64,000 bases of DNA, from NCBI RefSeq assembly GCF_958979055.1, contig NC_084898.1, forward strand, positions 1,622,001-1,686,000. The letters are read 5' to 3'. The notes beneath the pieces are model-generated. The model was not told where the DNA came from and ran no database searches. It saw only the letters and a list, made by a program, of their open reading frames with translations. Shown in pieces: positions 52,251-62,600 of the stretch (position 1 is the first letter of the stretch; the number at the start of each line of letters is the position of its first letter). This DNA comes from Alnus glutinosa (lineage: Eukaryota > Streptophyta > Magnoliopsida > Fagales > Betulaceae). The translations under genes and the position numbers were made by a program.

Positions 52251-53573
52251 TGCTACTTTTTTGGTTTAATTGTGACCATTTGTAGAATTTTTATACAAAT
52301 GTGAGGAACTATTATGTATATATATAAAAGGAAAGAACTATTTTATTCTACAAAAGACTGAAATGCACACAAAATCTATATATAAAAGTGAAAAACTATT
52401 TCAAATAAAGTTTTATTTTGTTACGAGAATAACTTCTATAAGGTTTTGACACAAACTAAGCATTTTGTGCCATCCAATAAGAAAATGACACTTCATCTTG
52501 AAACGCCAAAAGGACTTTGTTATGAAAAAACACCGGATTGGACCTCCTCTTCCACCCATCGACACAAAAAAAAAAAAAAAAAAAAAACCTTATTTCTTCG
52601 TTGGTCAAAGAGTTGCATATGGACATGTTAGTAGGGGAGAGTTGCATATGTTGTCACCATGGCCTTCACCAAAACTTCCACCCTCTGAAATATTTATTGT
52701 TTTGCTGCCATGTTTTTTTACTCAATTTCAGCAATTGGACTTATTACCCCTGCTAAAGAAGAAGGCCCTAATGAGTAATTATTCATGCTTGCAAAAGATA
52801 AAAAAAAAAAAAAAATTAGAACCAAAATATATCAAAATATTTTCAAGTTACCCAAAGAAAAATATGTACTAAATTGTGTTCAGTAGATAGATTGTAAACG
52901 AAACGAAGTTTGGAATTCGTAAAAAATTCGACATTTCACTAAGCAAGTTGTTCAAAATATTTTCAAGTAACCCAAAGCAAAATATGTTATTGTTTTCAAT
53001 GTGAATCCGGAATTATAAAATTTGTCTTCCTTGTAAAATTATGTCAATGATTGATAGAGACAAAAAATAATAATAATAATAATAATAATTTAAAGGCATA
53101 CCATCTTATTAATAGATTGATTTGTCTTATTTTGACTTTTCAAATACAATCATTACTGTATCAAGCATTTTTAATAATGAAAATTCTTAAAACGAGACTT
53201 TGCAAAATCAAAATGAAAAAGAGTTTCTTGCAAATTTAAATTTAACTGTCTATATTGAAAGAGAATTTGCTAACAACTTCAATTCATACTCGATACTTGA
53301 TGATTTTAGTTGTAGTCTACAATTTTAACTTTGTTTTTGTAATTTTGTTTCTTTTTGAACCAGTGCCTACATGACACATGTTACCTTATTGATATATTAA
53401 TTTTGACACGTATTTATGAAATTTGATAAATATACTTTTTGTGACGTACATATTGTGTGGTACAAAATACTTTTATTTCTATTTTGATTTGTGTTATTAG
53501 TTTTTGGTTCTGCCACTGCATCCTTGTATATAGTCTTTTATATGTATAAAAGGCTTGGGGTGGTTGGCATTAT
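52251..53573. other. Locus copy 1 spacer, no gene seen
   Basis: AT-rich DNA; the part up to about 53030 aligns with 57081-58520 of copy 2. Short lysine-rich open frames here come from A homopolymers. The unfilled site for the copy-2 retroposon is at 52384-52395. No gene is supported. Confidence 0.6.
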
Positions 53574-54297
53574 TAGGGGTGGGCGAGGGCTGAATTGGGC
53601 CGGATTTGCATGTTTTTTACAACCCACCCCGCATTGAACGGGTTTGAAAATCGAAATCTGCAACCCGCATAATGAATGGTCAACCCGTTAGGCTTCGGGT
53701 AGCACGGATTGGGACGGGTTCATGCGGGTTCGGGTATTCTTTTTCTTTTTTATTTTTTTATTCCTTGGACCCAAAACCAGAAAAATAATTCACAATCTTG
53801 CTAACCCAATTCAAAATCCAATTGTAAAGGACTTTTTTATTATTTTCTTTGATTGTAGATTGAATGGGTATGTGTATGTGAGAGAATGTAGAGATTGAAG
53901 TGTATATGAGAATGGAATAAGAATAGAGATGAAATGGATAGTGCAGAACTGTCCATTTCAAAACTGTATTAAATGAAATCAAATGTACACGATCTAGGCA
54001 ATTAATCGTAACTCTAGCCGTGACTCTTATAATTTTTTTGGGGAAAATTTGATGAAATCAAAGGCACACTCCTAGTCGTGACTCTTATAATTTTTTTTGG
54101 AGAAAATTTGATGGTATGAGTATAAAGGGATGCGGGGCAGGGCGGATGTGCGGGTGAGAAAAAATTTAATACCGCAACCCGCCCCATAAATCACGGGTTG
54201 ACATATTTAGGATCCACACTTTTCTAAAAATGTTTTATATCCGTTATTGGCGGGGCGGGGCGGGTTCGCGGGTACGGGTCGAATCTGCACACCCCTA
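53574..54297. mobile_element. 724-bp hAT-type MITE
   Basis: The ends are TAGGGGTGGGCGAG and, in reverse complement, TAGGGGTGTGCAGA. The target duplication GGCATTAT is a perfect 8-mer (53566-53573 and 54298-54305). The interior has many GGGT/ACCC and GCGGG-type repeats and no coding capacity. This places it in the hAT superfamily. Confidence 0.88.
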
Positions 54298-54305
54298 GGC
54301 ATTAT

Positions 54306-55083
54306 GGGGTGGTCTGCTCTAATTTTGACGGGTGATTAGCCACTCTTAAGGAGGTGGTCAGCTGCCCCTATAAGGCTCGAGAGTGGTCGAACCACCTACA
54401 AAAGGTTTTGACAGGATAGTCCAACCACCCCCTCTCGTCTTAGGAGGGTCGGCCGTCATCCTTAAAGGGATGGTTGGCCAACTTGGCCACCCCATAAATA
54501 GTACTCTAATCTACCCTCCCAAATTAAAGGGGAAAAATGGCTACCCTCTGTAAAGTCCAAATCTATGACATGCTAGAGTCATAATAGTCCAAATATCATG
54601 TGCAATTCTTTATTGCCAATATTTGTGTCAGTATGGTAACAAATTAAATAGATATTTATAGGCTATTGAATTACTATTCATCTTAAAAGTTTTACCTTAT
54701 AAAAAATAGTAGACTTAATTTTTATTTTATACTTCGTTTCAAATGTAGGGCAAGACAACATATAAACTACTTAAATTAAAATTGTGGATAATCAGTAAAT
54801 TTATTTATTTATTTATTTTATACCGTATTAAATTATTAATCGTTCTAAAAGCCTAAAATTATAAGAAATAGTGGATTTAAACATTTAAATTTAATCAAAT
54901 AGAGTAAACCAATACAAACAAAACAGCATTAAAGCTGAAACACAACAGGAAAACCACAAAACAGAAAAACAAGGCTCTGTTACAGAGCCCTCAAAACAGA
55001 GCACAAAACCAACCAACAAATCCTCCTTAATGAACCAAAACATAACGTAAAACAAAAATCTGTATGCATTATATATTATGGAC
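54306..55083. other. 3' flank of Agenet copy 1, no gene seen
   Basis: It starts with repeats of a GTGGTCG/CCACCCC type that may be another eroded element (54306-54500). It then aligns with copy 2 up to the Agenet stop codon, including the downstream stretch AGTAAACCAATACA near 54903 and 59945. Confidence 0.5.
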
Positions 55084-55851
55084 TCAAAATTCTTCATCAT
55101 CTGATAACAAGGTTATATTAAGATCAACACTAGTAATCCTCCTTTCTGTGCAAATTGATTCAGCGTCACTCTCATTGCCTTCAGGACGGCATGTTACAGA
55201 AAAATCACCAACTTTCCCAGTAGAACTACAGCTACCAACAGAATCTTCATCCAAACGACCTGCGGTATCTTTCTTGATCGGAGAGTAATCTTCACACGGC
55301 TTCCTCTTTGAGCATTTGCACTTCCTGATCTTTTCCATGTATAAATCTGTTAAATTTTTTCTGGTATCTTCCTTGATCGGAGAATAATCCCCACACGGCT
55401 TCCTCTTTGCGCATGCGTTCATCCTCTTTTCCATGTATCCAGCCGGGGAGTTTTTTTCAAGAACACGCCACCCGCCGCCTGTCCAACGCTGTCGGACCCT
55501 GAGAAAAGATTTGTGGACAGTGAATCCGACGTCGGAGTCTCCGAGAAGCAGAACCAAGAAGATATTATCAGTTACAGAGTTCAAGATTCTTGCTGTTTTC
55601 CAAGAATAGTTGTGACAGCACTCGACAAGATCACCGGCCGTCAACTTGGCCGCACCCTCCTCCAAAGGCGGTGGAAGAGGCCTGACGGCCATTCTTGGAA
55701 CTGTCTCCTCTACAATTCCGTCGCCGCTACCGTACTTGACCGTGCACGTATACGCAGTAGTCTTTAAGACTTCTGCGGAAACCCACGCGCCTTCTTCAAC
55801 CACCCTCTTGCTCAGCACCTCCACTTCGGTACCTCTCGTGAGTGTAAACAT
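55084..55851 (-). CDS. Agenet-domain protein, copy 1
   Basis: Single-exon gene for 255 residues. Two tandem Agenet (plant Tudor-like) domains are visible: about 4-61 (TRGTEVEVLSKRVVEEGAWV then AEVL) and about 70-125 (LTAGDLVECCHNYSWKTARI then a GDSDVGF turn). They are followed by a basic linker and an acidic end (SDDEEF). Agenet domains typically bind modified histone tails or other chromatin proteins, so a nuclear reader role is inferred. Residues 140-203 contain a 32-residue internal duplication with KRKPCGDYSPIKEDT and KRKPCEDYSPIKKDT. The start ATG aligns with the copy-2 start. A TATA box lies about 100 bp upstream. No enzyme domain is present. It differs from copy 2 at 14 of 255 residues. 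Confidence 0.88.
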   Translation of the reverse strand: MFTLTRGTEVEVLSKRVVEEGAWVSAEVLKTTAYTCTVKYGSGDGIVEETVPRMAVRPLPPPLEEGAAKLTAGDLVECCHNYSWKTARILNSVTDNIFLVLLLGDSDVGFTVHKSFLRVRQRWTGGGWRVLEKNSPAGYMEKRMNACAKRKPCGDYSPIKEDTRKNLTDLYMEKIRKCKCSKRKPCEDYSPIKKDTAGRLDEDSVGSCSSTGKVGDFSVTCRPEGNESDAESICTERRITSVDLNITLLSDDEEF

Positions 55852-55950
55852 GGCTCTTATTTCTGGAACACTACCGACTAGATCGAAAAACCCAGAAACA
55901 GAGAGATTGTTTAGAGTATAAAGAATCTGAGATAACGATCATGTGTTGTG

Positions 55951-55960
55951 TATATATAAG
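55951..55960 (-). promoter_or_regulatory. TATA box of Agenet copy 1
   Basis: CTTATATATA on the minus strand, about 100 bp upstream of the ATG. Copy 2 has a longer AT run at the matching place. Confidence 0.6.
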
Positions 55961-56198
55961 GATTCGTTTCCTTTTCTCTCTGGTTTTCGAGTTCTCCTCG
56001 GACTATATTGACACTGTAGAGCCTGTTTGGTAACCCAAAAAAAATCAAATAATTCCCATTAACTTACCAAACAACTTCTATATTTGTTTGTTAAGGTGTT
56101 TCTTTTTATATTTATGGGCGTTTGGATAAAGGTAATTTTTTTAATGGATTTTTGAAAATTCTAAAAAATTATCTCGATTGGTTAATTGTATTTAGGAA

Positions 56199-56380
56199 GA
56201 GTAATGCTACACATCATCCCCTTGTCTTCCTTTTATCCTCCTAAATTTGATGTGGCTCTTAAAATCACCATTGAATTTATGATAGATCATTATTGAATTT
56301 TAATCCAATGGTAATTTTAAGAGCCACATCAATTTTGAGAGGATAAAAGGTGGATAAGAGGATGATGTGTAACATTACTC
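56199..56380. mobile_element. 182-bp foldback MITE, Mutator-like TSD
   Basis: Inverted ends GAGTAATGCTACACATCATC and GATGATGTGTAACATTACTC. Flanking 9-mers ATTTAGGAA and ATTTGGGAA match at 8 of 9. The arms share GATGTGGCTCTTAAAATCAC with the element at 17066-17247, so the two are one family. It lies at the junction between the two Agenet locus copies. Confidence 0.82.
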
Positions 56381-57166
56381 ATTTGGGAATCCCAACTCCT
56401 TTTTGGTGTTCAAGAATGTGAATTCCCTTTCAGGGAGAGAGGTGGAATCCAAATAATTCTCGTCCTTGGAAATGTTTTCTTTATTTTTTCATTTTTTAAT
56501 TTTCTTAAAGGTTGTTTTCTTCTAAGCAAATAGGAAAAGGGTTACAATGAATAATAATAAAAATAAAAATAAAAAAACCGAGCTCCCAACAACAAATCTA
56601 AAATAAAAATCTAATTTAGAAAATAAAAGAAATTGTCCAGAAAAAAAAAAGAAAAAAAAGATTCGGTCTTCTACATCTTGGACCAAGAAAATGCACCACA
56701 AAAGCGGTGTTTGAAGCAACCCGAGAAGCTGACCCGACTGCTTGGTGTTTTCTTTCTTTTAAATGATAATATAATAATTCTATATACTATATTTTTATCT
56801 CGATCGTAACATTAATGTAACAATCCTAATCAATCCTTAATTTTTTTCTTTTTCTTTTTCATAATGATTGATCAAATAATTGGTTAAAACAGTTACATCA
56901 GCATTATAAAAATAACTATAAAATAAAAATGTAATTTTTAACATTAGTGAAGACAATAATGCTCACATCTCATAAGTTTTTAACTTTATGATGGTGCTAT
57001 GTTTTTTTTATTGGACATTGTTATGATTGTACAAAAAAAGGTTGTACTGCACAATAATTTTGTTACGGTTATTTTATTAATGCTACTTTTTTGGTTTAAT
57101 TGTGACTATTTGTCGAATTTTTATACAAATGTGAGCAACTATTTTATTTAAAAAATGAAAATGAAG

Positions 57167-57168
<2 letters not shown>

Positions 57169-57219
<51 letters not shown>
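57169..57219. repeat. AT microsatellite, about 25 units
   Basis: Long uninterrupted TA run at a site that is only a few units long in copy 1 (about 52316-52328). Confidence 0.92.
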
Positions 57220-57222
<3 letters not shown>

Positions 57223-57254
57223 AAAGAACTATTTTATTCTATAAAAGTGAAAAA

Positions 57255-57903
57255 CTTGTTCAGATAAACTTCACGTATAGTTTTAAAAGAGAACTGCCTC
57301 AGAGCGTGAAAAGAAAATTGCCTCGTGTTTGAGGAGAAAGGTAATTTTTTCTTGTTCTGTTATGGGATTGAGAAGTAGATTTTTGTTTTCTTTAGAGTTT
57401 ATTTTTACATTTGCAGTTCGTATTATGGGTAAGATTGCCATAAAGTCCACCTTGATCTAGGAATGGAAACCAATATGGGATGAATGCTTTCACGGTTCTG
57501 GGTGAAATCGGTTTTGTTCCAATGTGGTGTAATCTCAGGGTTTGTCCAGGGGGTATTCCTACAATGGCGGCATGAAGCGACGAGGGATGGCTGGTCAAGC
57601 CCGTGACGGCAGGCAAAGGAGGGAGCATCAGTTATGTGGCAAAGGAAACTACTCTTAACTTTTTCGGGAAAATCGGGTATAATTGCAAAAGACGTGATCA
57701 TACATGAGCTGTTTCTTCCCAAGTTTTGGGGATAAAACGGTTATTGTAAACTTCCAGCATGGAGAATGTTTATGGAGAAATTTTAGGTGTATGGCTAGTT
57801 TGTTTTCCGGGAATCTATATCCTCAAAGTTTAGAACTCTGTTTTTTGTAGAGTGCTTTTGCTCTCTTGGTTTTATGAATAAAATCAGATATATTATTTCA
57901 AAA
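57255..57903 (+). mobile_element. 650-bp retroposon with 12-bp TSD
   Basis: It lies between two copies of AAAAGTGAAAAA (57243-57254 and 57904-57915). Copy 1 has the unfilled site at 52384-52395. It ends GGTTTTATGAATAAAATCAG, then an A-rich tail, as in a polyadenylated transcript on the plus strand with an AATAAA signal. The phrase TAGAGTGCTTTTGCTCTCTT just before the end is of a type seen at 3' ends of plant LINEs. No long sense frame is seen, so it is a truncated or non-coding retroposon. Confidence 0.8.
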
Positions 57904-58329
57904 AAAAGTGAAAAATTATTTCGAATAAAGTTTTATTTTGGTATGAGAATAACTCCTATAAGGTCTTGGCACAAAACAAGCCTTTTGTGCCTCCAATAAG
58001 AAAATGACACTTCAGCCCAAAACACCAAAGGATTTTGTTGCGAAAACACCAGATTGGACCTCCTCTTTCACCCCTCGACCAAAAAAAAAAAAAAAAAAAA
58101 AAAACCTTATTTCTTCATTGGTCAAAGAGTTGCATATGGACATGTTAGTAGGGGAGAGTTGCATATGTTGTCACCATGGGCCCATGGCCTTCACCAAAAC
58201 TTCCACCCTCTGAATTATTTTCTGTTTTTCTGCCATGTTTTTTACTCAATTTCAGCAATTGGACTTATTAACCCAGCTAAAGAAGGCCCTAATGAGTAAT
58301 TATTCATGCTTGTAAAAAAAAAATTAGAA

Positions 58330-59212
58330 ACAAAATATATCAAAATAAAAGAAAAATCTGTATTAAATTGTGTTCTATAGATAAATTGTAAACGAAATAA
58401 AGTTTGGAATTCGTAAAAAATTCAACATTTCACTAAATAAGTTGTTCAAAATATTTTCAAGTAACCCAAAGTAAAATACCGACTTGTTTTCAATGTGATA
58501 TGCTTAATCATCCGGAATTATAAAATTTGTCGTCCCTCCCAAATTAAAGAGATAAAAAAGAGTGGACTTAACCGTTTATTTTAACACTTCCTTTCACATG
58601 TAGGACAATTAGACAAGACAACATGTAAACTACTTTCATTGAAATTGTGGATAAACAATAGAGTTAATTAAGGTTAAACTAATCGTCGTAAAAGCCTAAA
58701 ATTATAAGAAATAGCGGATTTAATTAATCATTTAAATTTAATTTTAACGTTTGTGACAATTTAAACTTTCCCACAAATATCTCTAATTAGCCATCACTAA
58801 CAATTATCTTTCTTTAGTCGTTATGATATTAGAAACATTGGTAGATTATGAACATGAGCTGCTTAAGCTTGATTCCCTTCAAGACAAACCAACGTACGGG
58901 CAGTTTTGCCTTGCATGGAATGCCCACTGGAGCCATTAATCAAGAGAGGATCTTGATAATTAAGAAATTATTTCCGGATATAATTGAATCAAGAGAAGAT
59001 CGTCCTTTGAAATCACTGGTGGGGCAAAACAACCAGAATGATAACAACTTACATTGAAAAACAGAATTTAAGGTTAGAACTGGAGTTCTATCGGATCCGT
59101 GTGAAGATAGCGTTTTGCATGGATCAGGGTTTATCTAATAGAACTGGGTACACAGAATACTCTTGCCTTGAAAAGGTTTATTGTCATTAATTTTTTTTTT
59201 TTTTAAAAAAAA
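58330..59212. other. Locus copy 2 spacer, no gene seen
   Basis: AT-rich; alignment with copy 1 stops near 58760 and resumes near 59940. A short 69-codon frame at 58848-59057 has no recognised domain. I see no gene. Confidence 0.5.
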
Positions 59213-59768
59213 GGTAAATATAAAATAAATTCCTAAATTTTCGCAAAAATCTTGAAAACCCTTTACTCAACATTGAATCCTTTAGTTTTTCAGGAATTTA
59301 AAACATGTCCTTTCGTGAATATTCCATCCATGTTTCTAAGCTCCGTCAGTGCTACGTCAACATTTTTGTTACCTCCTCTTAAAATATATATTTTTTATTA
59401 TATTATATTATTTTTTAATTAAAATTTATTTTATTTTTATTTTTTTAAAAAAAAGGAAAGAGGGGGTTTGGGGCAGCCACCCCCTTAAGGAGGTGGGTGG
59501 CCTGCGAGCCACCCCCAAACCCCACCATTTCCTTTTTCTTTTTTTCTTTTTTTTTTTTAATAAAAAAATTAAATAAAATAATATTTTAAGATGAGGTGAC
59601 GAAAATGTTGACGTGGCATTAACGGAGCTTTAAAAAAATGGTCGGAAAACTCATAGAGAGACCTTTTTTTAAATTCGCAAAACACTAAAAGATTTAATGT
59701 TGAAAAAAAAAAAGTGAGGGGCTTTCAGAATTTTTGCAAAAATTCAGTAATTTATTTTATATTTACCC
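59213..59768. mobile_element. 556-bp foldback element
   Basis: Inverted ends GGTAAATATAAAATAAATTC and, from the right in reverse complement, GGGTAAATATAAAATAAATT. The core has GC-rich GCCACCCCC/GGGGG hairpin repeats like the 670-bp element at 26619. Target duplication cannot be judged because the flanks are poly(A). It is absent from copy 1 of the locus. Probably Mutator-like by structure. Confidence 0.65.
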
Positions 59769-60094
59769 AAAAATAAAAAATAAAAATTGCAGGCGACAAA
59801 ACCAAATTTGTAAAGCATATATAGGCATTATAATTATTACTATAATGTTATTAACTTTGAATGAATGGATTTTCTTTTTTCTTAAGATTGCCTTCAATTC
59901 CTCTTAACAAAAGCACAAATTACATTGAACTGATCAACAAATGGAGTAAACCAATACACACAAAACAGCATTAATTAAAGCTGAAACACAACAGGAAAAC
60001 CACAAAACAGGAAAACAAGAAGGCTCTGTTACAGAGCCCTCAAAACAGAGCACAAAACTAAACAACAAATCTGTGTTCATTATATATTATGGAC

Positions 60095-60862
60095 TCAAAA
60101 TTCTTCATCATCTGATAACAACTTTATATTAAGATCAACACTAGTAATCCTCCTTTCTGTGCAAACTGATTCAGCGTCACTCTCATTGCCTTCAGGACTG
60201 CATGTTTCAGAAAAATCACCGACTTTCCCAGTAGAACTACAGCTACCAACAGACTCTTCATCCAAACGACCTGCGGTATCTTTCTTGATCGGAGAGTAAT
60301 CTTCACACGGCTTCCTCTTTGAGCATTTGTACTTCCTGATCTTTTCCATGTATACATCTGTTAAATTTTTTCTGGTATCTTCCTTGATCGGAGAATAATC
60401 CCCACACGGCTTCCTCTTTGCGCATGCGTTCATCCTCTTTTCCATGTATCCAGCCGGGGAGTTTTTTTCAAGAACACGCCACCCGCCGCCTGTCCAACGC
60501 TGTCGGACCCTGAGAAAAGATTTGTGGACAGTGAATCCGACGTCGGAGTCTCCGAGAAGCAGAACCAAGAAGATATTATCAGTTACAGAGTTCAAGATTC
60601 TTGCTGTTTTCCAACAAAAGTTGTGATAGCACTCGACAAGATCACCGGCCGTCAACTTAGCCGCACCCTCCTCCAAAGGCGGTGGAAGAGGCCTGACGGC
60701 CATTCTTGGAACTGTCTCCTCTACAATTTCGTCGCCGCCACCGTACTTGACCGTGCACGTATACGCAGTAGTCTTTAAGACTTCTGCGGAAACCCACGCG
60801 CCTTCTTCAACCACCCTCTTGCTCAGCACCTCTACTTCGGTACCTCTCGTGAATGTCAACAT
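60095..60862 (-). CDS. Agenet-domain protein, copy 2
   Basis: Tandem partner of the gene at 55084-55851, single exon, 255 residues. It has the same two Agenet domains (about 4-61 and 70-125), the same 32-residue internal duplication (140-203) and the same acidic tail. Fourteen differences from copy 1 include G45E, C79Y, Y82F, S83C, C178Y, V219E and T247K. Four of them fall at or near the first strands of the domains, so ligand preference may differ. An ATG 24 bp upstream (60886) would add eight residues, but the homologous start is at 60862. The frame is intact and the changes are not enriched for stops, so both copies are probably functional. Nuclear chromatin-reader function is inferred from the domain only. 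Confidence 0.88.
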   Translation of the reverse strand: MLTFTRGTEVEVLSKRVVEEGAWVSAEVLKTTAYTCTVKYGGGDEIVEETVPRMAVRPLPPPLEEGAAKLTAGDLVECYHNFCWKTARILNSVTDNIFLVLLLGDSDVGFTVHKSFLRVRQRWTGGGWRVLEKNSPAGYMEKRMNACAKRKPCGDYSPIKEDTRKNLTDVYMEKIRKYKCSKRKPCEDYSPIKKDTAGRLDEESVGSCSSTGKVGDFSETCSPEGNESDAESVCTERRITSVDLNIKLLSDDEEF

Positions 60863-60963
60863 GGCTATCATCTCTGGAACGTACACTACCGACTAGATCG
60901 AAAAACCCAGAAACAGAGAGGTTGATTAGAGTATAAAGAATATAAGATAACGATCATGTGGTG

Positions 60964-60979
60964 TATATATATATATATA
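60964..60979 (-). promoter_or_regulatory. TATA region of Agenet copy 2
   Basis: A TA run longer than the matching TATA box of copy 1, about 105-115 bp upstream of the ATG. The expansion by several units could change core promoter spacing. Confidence 0.5.
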
Positions 60980-61090
60980 AGGATTCGTTTCCTTTTCACT
61001 CTGGTTTTCGAGTTCTCCTCGTACTGGGTTTCCTAGTTCTTTTTGGTTTTTTTTTTTGGGCACGGGAATAAATGTAATATATATATTGAC

Positions 61091-61273
61091 GAGTAATGAT
61101 TCACTACCACCTAAATATATAGCTTTTCACCACTTTGTCTATGTGGCAAGGTGGTCCCCTACTAACTTTAGAGTTTTTTTATTTTTAAAAAATAAAATAA
61201 AGTAGGGGACCACCTTGCCACATAGACAAGGTGGTGAAAAGTTATATATTTAGGTGGTAAAGAATCATTTCTC
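61091..61273. mobile_element. 183-bp foldback MITE with exact 9-bp TSD
   Basis: Inverted ends GAGTAATGATTCACTACCAC and, from the right, GAGAAATGATTCTTTACCAC. Perfect target duplication TATATTGAC (61082-61090 and 61274-61282). The sister locus has one uninterrupted TATATTGAC at 56004-56012, an unfilled site. It is about 230 bp upstream of the Agenet copy 2 start codon. Confidence 0.9.
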
Positions 61274-61413
61274 TATATTGACACTGTATTTGTTGGGCGT
61301 TTCTTTGCATATAGATAATTTTATTTTTATTTTTTATTTTTTATTTTTTTATTTTAAGAATTTTTGGAAATTGTAAGACAATATATCGTTTGATTGTACC
61401 TAGGTAAAAAGAT

Positions 61414-61947
61414 GGGAAAAATTGTATCTGGTTTCTAAATTTTCATTTGATTTGGATTTAGTCATTAAGTTTTTAATTTCAAAAATACGGTTCTTAAGTT
61501 TTGCCCAAATTTAAAATAGGTCATCCTATTATTTTCTCGTCAAAGTTAATGTGACACATGTGTCTTATTTGACACGCTAGCACTCATGTTAACCTCCGAA
61601 TGCAATGTCACGTTAGCATGTGTCAAAATCATTCATGAAAAAAAGAAGTTATTGTGAGGTTGCTCTTAAGGTCTTAGATTTTGTGTTTTTTTAAGTGTCA
61701 CATGTTATATTGATTAGTTTTTGTGCGTCTTTTTTATTTATTATTATTTTTTTGAACGACTTGGTACTTGCTAATGTGGCATTGAATTGGGGTGTTGGCG
61801 TGGGGAAAACTTTGATAGTACAGTGATAGATAGACTTATTTTAAACTTTGGCAAAACTTAAGAATCATATTTTTAAAATTTAAAACTCAAAGACTAAATC
61901 TAAATTAAATCAATTGAAAACCTAAGAGGAATAATATGATTTTTCCC
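61414..61947. mobile_element. 534-bp Mutator-like foldback element
   Basis: The left end GGGAAAAATTGTATCTGGTT is complementary to the right end, which closes ATATGATTTTTCCC. Flanking 9-mers TAAAAAGAT and TAAAAAGAA match at 8 of 9. The arms share GATTTAGTC and AAACTTAAGAA-type stretches. No coding capacity. The end sequence resembles that of the 670-bp element at 26619. Confidence 0.75.
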
Positions 61948-61974
61948 TAAAAAGAATCCATATACCTAAGGTTA

Positions 61975-62600
61975 AATATGGACTAACTCCGAACCCCATT
62001 GGCCCATTTTGCTTAGAAAATGGATTGATTGGATTCCATTCTTGAGAGTTGGGAATCCAAATTCCTTTGGCCTTGAAAATGTTTTATTTCTTGTAAATGA
62101 CAATAATGCTCACATTCTATATGTTTTTAACTTTTTATGCTACTATTTGTTTTTTGCTTTTTTTTTTTTTTAATAATTGGACACTGTGATGATTCTATAA
62201 GAAAAGTTACACTACCTAATAATTTTGTTATTTTATTAATGCTACTTTTAAGGTTTGACTTTGACAATTTGTAAAATTTATATATAAAAGTGAGGATTTA
62301 TTTTATTTAAAAAATGAAAATAAACATAAAATCTATATATAAAAGGGAATAGCTATTTTATTCTACAAAAGAAATGAAAATGAATGTAAAATCTATATTA
62401 TTTTCTACGCAAATAGGGAAATTACATGTAATTAAAAACTGAAATATGGATGGGCTCCCAATAACAAACTTAAAACGAAAACACAATGTAGAAATTACAA
62501 CCAAATAATAGAAAATTGGCCAAAAAAAAAGACCTGATCCTCTAGTTCTTGTATAAAAGCCAAGATAAGGACCGCATAAAGTGGCAAGAAGGGGCACAAA
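61975..62600. repeat. Partial third copy of Agenet locus flank
   Basis: Stretches at 61990-62390 match copy 1 and copy 2 flanks: ATGACAATAATGCTCACAT, TTTTGTTATTTTATTAATGC, and TATATAAAAGTGAGGA. A block at 62400-62560 matches the CAAATAGG, GGGCTCCCAA and CCTCTAG stretch of 50765-50935 but in a different order. No Agenet gene follows. It is therefore a truncated and rearranged third copy, or a dispersed repeat shared by all three sites. Confidence 0.6.

Larger units (their letters stand above)
49320..56012. repeat. Agenet locus, duplication copy 1
   Basis: Aligns in direct orientation with 56385-61290 (copy 2) across flanks and the Agenet gene. Shared landmarks include CCCAACTCCTTTTTG near 49337/56391, CTCGTCCTTGG near 50697/56459, and GACCCGACTGCTTGGTGTTT near 50985/56731. 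Copy 1 is enlarged by three insertions described separately (49390-50690, 51331-52241, 53574-54297). Confidence 0.82.
56385..61290. repeat. Agenet locus, duplication copy 2
   Basis: Direct-orientation partner of 49320-56012. It lacks the three copy-1 insertions but has gained a retroposon (57255-57903), a foldback element (59213-59768) and a MITE (61091-61273). Confidence 0.82.

Noticed and set aside
60524-60778. 84-codon plus-strand frame, also at 55513-55767
   Set aside because: Antisense to the Agenet genes and conserved only because the genes are duplicates.
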